From contig NC_090703.1 of assembly GCF_040954835.1 (NCBI RefSeq), positions 9,605,001-9,669,000 of the forward strand: 64,000 bases of DNA, in the 5' to 3' direction. Position 1 is the stretch's first letter; each line of letters begins with the position of its first letter. The notes beneath the pieces are model-generated. The model made no database searches. It was not told the DNA's origin and saw only the letters and a list, made by a program, of their open reading frames with translations. Source of the DNA: Lepisosteus oculatus (Eukaryota; Chordata; Actinopteri; Semionotiformes; Lepisosteidae). A program made the translations under genes and the position numbers. Positions 56,501-64,000 of this stretch are shown piece by piece.

Positions 56501-59500
56501 CTGTACTTTGATGTTGATGGTTTCCATTACTAAAGTCTTCTAAAACAAATTGTTTTATCACTTTATGCTAAAAATGACCTTGAGGTGGGGCATATAATAC
56601 AATCTTCAATTTATAATGCAACCACAACAATATTTTCCAGTGTTAATTCTATATGGGCTAATGGGGCAATGCCTTAGTTTCTAAATGGGAATGTTTTAAC
56701 TTGGTCCAGACCAACCTTTATTTTCCAAGCTACTGAGGCCCGTTTTTACCAGCTGCATGAAGTAATAGAGGGCGATGGAAAACAGCTGTTCACCACTGTT
56801 GGGGATTTCTAAATTTAAGTTTATCATGTACTTTTGATAGTCCAGTTATGTGATTGCTCCAGTGATTTGGTCATTTGATTCACCCTTTAACTGTGACATA
56901 GTAAAAGCATTAGAAAGGATTACCATCACCCCCAGAAATTTATGCAGCACATTTTGAGGGACATGTTTCGAAAAGACTGGTTTTCCAAATGTGTCCATCA
57001 CGCTTGCCAAAAAAGGAAAACACACTAGCAATTATAGCACAAACAATCCATAAGCCGTCGAAGAGATGAAGAAAATTATATCAAAATTTGTATACATGTT
57101 CCAGGCTCATGCAGGTCTTAATTATGTGTTTTTAAGGCCACAGAAATGAATTAGTATAATTTCAGGGTGTATAATTGAATATGTAGTGTTTTTGTTTTTT
57201 GTTCTTTTTTACTTAAAGGAATACAATAAATGTGTAATTAAAAAGAACAATGTTGGTCAAACATAATATTCCATCACATATATATTGTTGTTCTTGTGCT
57301 GTTTTTAACTACCATTAAATATATATAATACACTAAGTAAAAACAACAATAAATATAATATAAAGTTGTGATTGGCAAGGTTTATGACAATGTACTCTGA
57401 TGTATGTAGCTAGCAATGGGCATACACAGAACTGATCCATTCCCATTTTAAACCTAGTTGCACTATTCAAATCACATTGCTCCCTATTCTCTAAGAAGGG
57501 AAAAACTGATGTTTTTTCATGTTTGAAATCATATTGTTACATAAATGATTTATTTATAAAGTATGATATTATTGTAACATTATGTTGACCAGGACAAAAA
57601 AGTCAAAAAGGCTTACCAGCTGCTCATTCTCTTCTCTAGCCTTACGTTTTTCTTCTCTGAGTTGCTCTTCTAACTTCGCAATCTGGAAAATTAGTGTGAA
57701 CAACAATGCAGGCAAAACAAAATTGCGAGCAGCAACATTGCATAAGGTAAAATAACTACAACAAAATGTAGTGAGCAATCATCAAATTCTCAGAATACCC
57801 ATGATCCATGTCATGCTAAACATGAATACAGGAATTAATTAATAGTGACTAATGTGTGAAATTAAAGTAACCAAATTACTAGTAATAAAAAGTTTTGTAC
57901 TTGTCTTTACAGGAGCATAGCTAATCTTGAGATACTTCAGAGATTCCATATCTCTGACAAAACCTTCATTACACATTGTGAAATACAAAAACTGTAAATT
58001 TGCTGTAAACAGCAAAAGATAATTACCATATATAATGCTAGTTTTGAAAGCAATACATACGGTACTAATCTTGCCAGAACACTTTGTATTACCTTAATCT
58101 TGCTTTAGCATATATTTACAGTGGTGTACGATCAACTTAGGGATAACTGCTTAATTGCTTCAACTGGAGCCAAAAAATTTTACAAGTAATAGTATTTCTG
58201 TGAGATTTAGTCATCCAAAAACAAATGTTGTACATGAAATACCGCTAGTTACAACTGTATAATTTCCCTCATTTCTGCATATGGACTAAGACCTGCATGG
58301 ACATCACTGACTAATACCTACCCTAGTATTCCAAACAGTTGAGAAATGTTCATCATAGGCCTTTCTGCATAATTAACAAATTGTTAGCATTCATTAATGT
58401 TGTTGACAACTTAATCCAAGACTGCTCATTGTCAACAATTTACTTGATTGTTGTCAATATCAGCACAAGATTCATCATTATGTGTATGGGTTAATTACTG
58501 TAAGTATTAACACACAGGCTATGTTTAGTGTTCGGAGGTTAAGGTTTGGGTAGACTGAATACTACTAACATCTACCCTCGTTTACGAAAACCATCAATGA
58601 CACCTTGACCCTTCCCTACCATTTCATCTTTCCCAATGTCCTTCTTCTTTAGGAAGGCGATGACCTCCACGGTATCCTTCTCTGTGCGGGACCGCTGGCC
58701 GGTGAGCTCGTCGTTGGCTCTGGCCAGTCTGCGAGCAGCGTCTCTGTACTCTGCCCGGGACTGTTCTGTCACGTTCAGCCTGGCTTCCCACAATGCAGCG
58801 TTCGCCTTTGCCTTTTCCATGTCCGACTCCTTGTCAACCTTAGACTCCTGCTTGCCATTCTTGTTTCCTTTGCTGGAGATGCCTCAGATTAGTCAAACGT
58901 GCTCTGAACCCTTGTGCATTGTATTATACCTAAGAACATCTTCTAAAAGTGTGAAGCATTTAACAGTACAGTACTATGAGAAATAAGTGGTATGAGAGAA
59001 AAAGTAGTTCACATTTAGTGCTACCATTTAGTTGTATTGTCTACATGTTTATATATGTTATTTACATACAATATAACATTTAAAATCTAAAGTTTTATTA
59101 TTTAAACTTTTAATGTGTATAGAATCAATCTTTTCTCCCTAAAGCTTTTATTACCTGGTATAGTTCACCACACACTATATGCCACAAATGTAATAAAGAA
59201 AACACAAAGTAATATTATTGCTGCCCTAGCAAAGCACACAGACATGGAAGACATCCATACCTTTTTTTTTAATTATTTTATTCTGTAATTTAGTAACCGC
59301 TTCTTGTGTAGGTGAACGTTTTTCAAATTCATCTGAATGTGGGAGAGGGTAACATTTCTTGGATTTGTTTTTTAATGAATAAAAAAACAACAAAAATATA
59401 TTTAATTGATATTTTCCAACGCATTTAATTTCATGCAAACGTATATAAGATGTCAACATGTGGTAACTATTTTTTGACACTTTTAATTTGCAGTAAAACA

Positions 59501-59574
59501 AGAACTGCCAAAGAAGAACAGAAATAACCTTACCCTTTTCCCTTCTTTCCTTTTTTCCCTTTCTTCTTAGGCAT
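50600..59574 (-). CDS. BBOF1: Basal body-orientation factor 1 (CCDC176)
   Basis: Coiled-coil protein of basal bodies and axonemes in multiciliated cells, linked to alignment and maintenance of motile cilia. Ten minus-strand coding exons: 59574-59534, 58872-58620, 57682-57617, 55410-55267, 54615-54535, 54196-54126, 53388-53244, 53007-52514, 52022-51918, 50699-50600; 1500 nt, 499 aa (human about 529). Phases agree throughout; intron 4 uses the less common donor GTTAGT. The N terminus is a Lys/Gly-rich tail (MPKKKGKKGKKGKG), followed by the family block KANAALWEARLNVTEQSRAEYRD, then almost continuous heptad-rich coiled coil. Exon 8 carries the conserved LQHLLSMKDREMNRVKKLAKNI... region and the YPKIRTF motif; exon 9 has LTWEQKEKVLRLLFAKMNG; the tail ends PDIQTT. 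Two X-box-like sites lie in the promoter. It converges with ALDH6A1. No defect seen. Confidence 0.96.
50700..51917 (-). other. BBOF1 intron 9
   Basis: No exon or named repeat recognised. Confidence 0.75.
52225..52345 (+). repeat. Worn dispersed fish repeat fragment
   Basis: 'agctggagcctatcccagca' and 'ccagtctgtcacagggctaa' match the first half of the family at 23770, same orientation. Confidence 0.4.
53389..54125 (-). other. BBOF1 intron 6
   Basis: Nothing recognised. Confidence 0.75.
54895..55030 (+). repeat. Probable worn dispersed repeat fragment
   Basis: 'aactgttcatcacaggacac' followed by CACA resembles the 'cagtccatcacagggcacac' block of the fish repeat. Weak. Confidence 0.28.
55411..57616 (-). 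other. BBOF1 intron 3
   Basis: 2.2 kb of AT-rich sequence with no exon or repeat that I can name. Confidence 0.8.
57683..58619 (-). other. BBOF1 intron 2
   Basis: Nothing recognised; several ATTGTTGACAA-like inverted motifs at 58380-58460. Confidence 0.75.
58873..59533 (-). other. BBOF1 intron 1, with an exon-like segment
   Basis: Holds a segment at 59261-59332 flanked by an acceptor and a donor, which is out of frame with BBOF1 (see findings). Confidence 0.7.
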
Positions 59575-59661
59575 TGCTTACAGTTTTGACCCAAAGGAAA
59601 AATAAACTTTATATTAGTTTTTGTCCTTAGCTTTTACAGCGCTTTATTTACGTTCTGTACT

Positions 59662-59675
59662 GTCACTATGGAAAC
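59662..59675. promoter_or_regulatory. RFX X-box-like motif (copy 2)
   Basis: GTCACTATGGAAAC (reverse GTTTCCATAGTGAC) is a weaker X-box-like site about 90 bp upstream of the BBOF1 ATG and 60 bp from the first copy. Confidence 0.4.
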
Positions 59676-59721
59676 GAACCATTTAACGCAGAAACAGCTG
59701 ACGTTTTACCCAGATTGTGCT

Positions 59722-59735
59722 GTTACCCCGGAAAC
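59722..59735. promoter_or_regulatory. RFX X-box-like motif (proximal pair, copy 1)
   Basis: GTTACCCCGGAAAC fits the RFX X-box pattern GTNRCC-N2-RGYAAC with one mismatch. It lies about 150 bp upstream of the BBOF1 ATG, where ciliary genes commonly carry such sites. RFX binding is inferred. Confidence 0.55.
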
Positions 59736-60289
59736 AGAGCCGGACATAAAAAATGCACACAGGAGTGTTTCTCGCAGAAAGTTCTGACGTTTAACACAAG
59801 ATCTGAATCAGTGACGTTCTTCACATGTAGAGATGTCAGTGTTTGAGCCTAGTTTACCTCATTGGTCGGGCGATAACTGGACGTTAGGCGTTTTTATCAC
59901 GTTGTTTTAGGATAAATAATTATCCCTAAAAACACATTATTAAGTAGTAACTTTATGTTTTATCGGGATTATTTGTATACAATATATTCATGTTGTTCAT
60001 CTGGATTTTTTAAGCAGAGGTTCCAGTAGCCGTACAGCTACATGAAAAATCCAAATTATGCCTTGTAAAAACAAAGAGTTATTTCTTAATACTTTAAATG
60101 AGAATCACAGTCCTATAGTCTTACAGTACTTAGCATAAAACGACCAGCTTGCTCATGATTACGGATGGTAACGTTTAAGTTATTTATTAATATTTATTTA
60201 TTAATTGATTAATTAATGTATTTAAATTTTCATCTCGAAAACATTTCGTTGACTGACGCTCTGCTCCTGAACAATGTACAGAATTGAGA

Positions 60290-60378
60290 CGCGTTGCCCC
60301 TATGTCGTTTGTCGGTTTATCATGTTCAAGTTTAAGAAAGTCTGTTGACCGGCTGGAGCCTCACCGTACTGACAGCAG
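60290..60378 (+). other. ENTPD5: Possible non-coding first exon of ENTPD5
   Basis: A strong donor (CAG|GTGAGTC, cut after 60378) ends a GC-richer stretch that diverges from BBOF1. In human 14q24.3 the gene diverging from BBOF1 is ENTPD5, an ER nucleoside diphosphatase with non-coding first exons. No ENTPD5 protein sequence was found in the window, so its coding exons must lie right of 64000. The exon start is a guess. A possible acceptor (ttttgcccacag) ends at 63988. Confidence 0.3.
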
Positions 60379-63300
60379 GTGAGTCTCAGTGATTTTGTGT
60401 AGCTCATGAAGGGGCTGGGTGGAGAGGTCACACGCAATGACTTGGGGATTGTGAAGTTAAGGAGCAGCGGTGCTGCTGATCAAATTTTGCTGGAAAATGT
60501 ACCCGTTACTTTAAAGTTTAGGAATCCAAATCGTCACTGTCGTACAATCGTCACACACAATTGTACATCTAGCCCCTGGGACCCCGATGGTCCATTAAGC
60601 GGGTGGAAAGTGTTGAACCGATTGTTTTAACATGATCATTTCCTTCAGTATTTATAGTGCTTTATGAATATTTATTTGCTTAAGGCGTTCCATTAATTAC
60701 TGAAGTTGTTTACTACGGAACAAGGTCAAGAAACGTAGGATATTTTCTGGTGAGAGTTCAAAAAGCAGCACACCTTAGTTTTAAGTTATAGAATTTGATG
60801 ATTTTATTATTTCACTTAATGTAGTTATACATTCTTTTGTTTTCATAACGTCTTCGTCCTGAGTGGAGACACGACACACGATATTCATTATAGTGACATA
60901 CAGTACTATACATGGTTAAATAATCAGTGAAACAGCGAATTCATACTGAGACTTTGTTTAAATCTAGAAATTGCATGGAAAGCACCCATCATGAAAGCCT
61001 TAAATGTTTTAGATACCCCAATTAGTGACTAAGAATAGTAATTCAGGTGTGTTAGAAATCTCATGGTGTCTGCAGTGGGCTATATCCATGGCTCATCCGT
61101 GTTTTAATTAGAAATGCAGAGGGCTTCATCACAAGCACAATTTTTTCATAAGTGTCTTGTGTCACTTGAAGCTACCAAATTGATTGCAACAGATTTAATT
61201 ACAGATGTGTTAAAGACGTGTTAAGCGAGAATAATTTGAGTGCTCATTACCATTGACGCTACCAGATCCTCTCTGATTGTGCCACTAATTGAAGAATCTG
61301 CATCTGACTGAGGAAAAGAGTTAGGATTGTGGTGAAAGGTCTGCCAGAGAACTTTTTTTCAGAAGTGAGTCTTGAGAGTTGTATCACCAGAAAGCCACTG
61401 ACTGACTCATCATCTATGAGAGTCCTGCCTTTGCACTACAGCAAACAGCATCCTGAATGTTTGCAATGTCTGGACTAACCTTGAAAGGAGCTCCAGATAG
61501 CTTCCAGGACTTTTAAGTCTTCAAGTAACATGTCACTTGCAGATGCTTGTACAGATTACATGAGCTGAAAAAGAAGCCACAACATTAAAACAAATTGCAG
61601 TTGACTTGGCAGATTTCAGAAAACCTAGCATTCAGAGATGTAAAGTGTGTATTTAGGGTTGGACATATTTTTGATGTTCAGTCGTCCTGCCTGGATCACA
61701 TTTGTACAAAATCACATCAGCAAAGGCTATATAGTGTAGGATCAAGACACTGGAAGCAGTTCAAAGAACATTCCATGAAAAAATAAATAAATCACAAAAT
61801 GTAAGGGTGTAGCTGCTGTATATTTAAGCTTATAGCATTTAGTATTGGCAAACTATATGGATTTTACCAACTAAATTTAAAGCTAATTGCTATGAGAGAG
61901 CAAACAAAATAAAAAAAAGAGTTTTTCTAAACTGTGATTATCACTGGCGTCATAATGGCATGTTAAGAGCTTCACAACGCACATTCTGGGTAGGACACCC
62001 ACAAACTGAATTTTAAAGGTAAATAAGAAGGACAGCAATAGATGAACACAACTTTGCATGAAGCGAAGAAGTCTGTGTACTGCAAAGCCACTTTAATAGT
62101 TGCTGCATTTGACTTTTTTTGTTCATTTGTAGGTATTGTGTATAGATAAGAGCAAAGTGATACTAGAGGCACATCTTTAATGAATATTCCATTACAGACG
62201 ACTGGTTTAATCGCCGACGTGTTCATCCATAAACACACAGGCACTCTCACAGAGACCTTGCCTGAAGCTGGGAAAGACAAGTATTCACATGGGTTGAGGA
62301 ACTTCACAAGCCAGTATCAAACTAATGTTCGTTACTGGCCATTTGGAAAAAAAAGTACAGGCAAGTCAGATGTAATCTTAGGTGTGCAAATGTCTCAGTG
62401 CCCCATCAGTAATTTTTAGATTGACTGCTGTCACTGATTTTGATATAGCTGAAGCTACACGTTTTACAGGTGTTTTTTAGCTGTCTGGTCTGGCCTTCTG
62501 CAGTATTAATGAAACTTGTATTCATTAACAGTACCCTTACTTGATTTAGATCCATTGTAGATCGGCTGTTGTAGCGATCACATTGTTTTTATTCATTCAT
62601 TCCGAAGGACAGTATGCTGTAGTCATCTTTACATGATTTGCTTTAACTTGTTGGGAACTGCCCTGACTCAAGACCCTTGGATTTAAAGAAAAAAGATAGT
62701 TGCTTTGCCAAATCCCGACAAGCAGAGTTAATTATGTGTTAAGATTCGCTGCATGCACAATGCTAAGCGTTGTCTGCAGTTATTAAAAAAATTATCTGCA
62801 AAACACTAAAATTAGACAAGATGCAGATTCATCACGATCTGTAGTTAGGTCTTAACTAAATTATAAAGTACCTTTACCTTTTGTCATTTCTGAGTTTGTT
62901 AAGCTGTATTGATTTCAGTAAACTACTGTAGTTGTTTAACAGTCATTTTCTACTTCACAGAAGATTTCACTAGGCTAAAGCTTTTTCCTGTACCACTGTT
63001 AGTGTTGAGCCCAGCCACTTGTTTTGGAACTGGAATGTCAAAACCCTACTCATTGCATTTGGTGTTGTGCCAGTTGTCTAATAGCCAAATGTTATTCACC
63101 AAACAATATGGGCGAGCAGCTCTACACTGACATTTTTTGTTAGGGCATACATTTTTAAACCTAGAGACGGAGAAGGAAAAGAAAATACTGACTTTTATGA
63201 ATGTTTTTTTCTCAAATACCCAGTCTAGGCAAAGCAGGATTATCTTCTTTTATGCACAGAAATTTGCATGATTTGGGTTTTCCGTATCCCATGCATATAG

Positions 63301-64000
63301 TAAAGAATGGCTGTGGCCTGTTGTGCATTCAGGACTAAGTTTGTGCGTATCTGTTTCACCAACTGCAAGTGATTAGTGAGCAAACTGTGATTTTCCTGGC
63401 TGTCGCAAGGTGTGAGTAATTTGGTTCTAAGTCACTGCTAACAATGAATTTGCTTTCTGATCTACACGTCCATTATTAACTCAGGAAAATAAAGGAGTTG
63501 CACTGTAAGGTAGATTTTCCTCAGGAGGACCAGCACATGCAGGCACAGAGAGGGAGAAGAAATATGTTGGTGTACCACAGAATTGTAAAAAAAAAAAAGA
63601 AGAGAAACCGCAGGATTGAAAAAATTGGAAGAAGAAGGGGAAAAGTGCCATATTTATAGTACAAATTACAGTGTTGGAACAGAGTGCAACACAGCGTAGC
63701 ATCCCGGGATTGGAATGGCGTGAGTGGTCAATGCCGGCGCCAGGCTCCTCCTGTGTCCTTTCTGAAGACCTCGACCCAGCGCTCCCTCACTCTTCTCACA
63801 GAAGCCTCTCTGTGGGCCTGCTGTCTGCCCACCGCTCAGCTCTGTCAAGATATGGGCACAGGCACAAACAATGGCTCTTATCGTCACCCTCTGGGCAGGA
63901 GGCAGGCTGTCTCATGTCAAAAGGAGGACATTCTGGGTAAAAACAAAATCCCGCGTGCAGTTACATTCCCGTTTGGTTTTGCCCACAGTACCTGTCGGGG
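60379..64000 (+). other. Non-coding right flank (putative ENTPD5 intron 1)
   Basis: No exon of a recognised protein, and no clear transposon, was seen in these 3.6 kb. An A-rich tract is at 63580-63600. The final 250 bases are GC-richer and end in a possible splice acceptor at 63988. Confidence 0.3.

Larger units (their letters stand above)
59575..60378. promoter_or_regulatory. Divergent promoter region of BBOF1 and putative ENTPD5
   Basis: The stretch runs from the BBOF1 ATG to a strong plus-strand donor site. It contains two X-box-like motifs close to BBOF1 and an AT-rich middle (60180-60240). No TATA box is obvious. Divergent layout is supported on the BBOF1 side; the other side depends on synteny. 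Confidence 0.5.

Overview
This is nuclear DNA of a vertebrate, most likely a ray-finned fish. All genes are split by GT-AG introns, and the predicted proteins follow vertebrate families end to end. The dispersed repeats are of fish type: Tc1-like transposon pieces, a Penelope-like element with a GIY-YIG domain, a 5S-rRNA-derived SINE, and a family recognisable by its 'cattttctaaccgcttta...ggataggctcc' ends. Repeat style and long introns would fit a non-teleost such as a gar or bowfin, but the species cannot be fixed from sequence alone.

Four protein-coding genes were reconstructed exon by exon, with reading phase checked at every junction. From left to right they are VSX2 (minus, coding exons 1-3 of a homeodomain gene whose 3' part lies left of the window), LIN52 (minus, six coding exons, 112 aa, with a 17.4-kb last intron), ALDH6A1 (plus, twelve coding exons, 525 aa) and BBOF1 (minus, ten coding exons, 499 aa). 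At the right edge a plus-strand donor site and the order of genes suggest the non-coding start of ENTPD5. From general knowledge this matches the order VSX2-LIN52-ALDH6A1-BBOF1-ENTPD5 on human 14q24.3. LIN52 and ALDH6A1 are head to head across about 560 bp, ALDH6A1 and BBOF1 converge tail to tail, and BBOF1 and the putative ENTPD5 diverge.

The genes do unrelated jobs: VSX2 is a retinal and interneuron transcription factor, LIN52 a MuvB/DREAM cell-cycle subunit, ALDH6A1 a mitochondrial valine and thymine catabolic enzyme, and BBOF1 a basal-body coiled-coil protein of multiciliated cells. What links them is probably regulatory. The 12-kb VSX2-LIN52 interval and the long LIN52 intron hold several blocks of low-repeat sequence dense in homeodomain sites (TAATTA, TAATCC) and octamers. 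They look like developmental enhancers, plausibly of VSX2, and would explain why the block has stayed together. The BBOF1 promoter carries two RFX X-box-like motifs, as expected for a ciliary gene.

No new biochemical system was found. The more interesting points are the isolated LIN52 terminal exon beside a Z-DNA-prone repeat, the candidate enhancer blocks, the paired X-boxes, and inverted repeat pairs in LIN52 introns.
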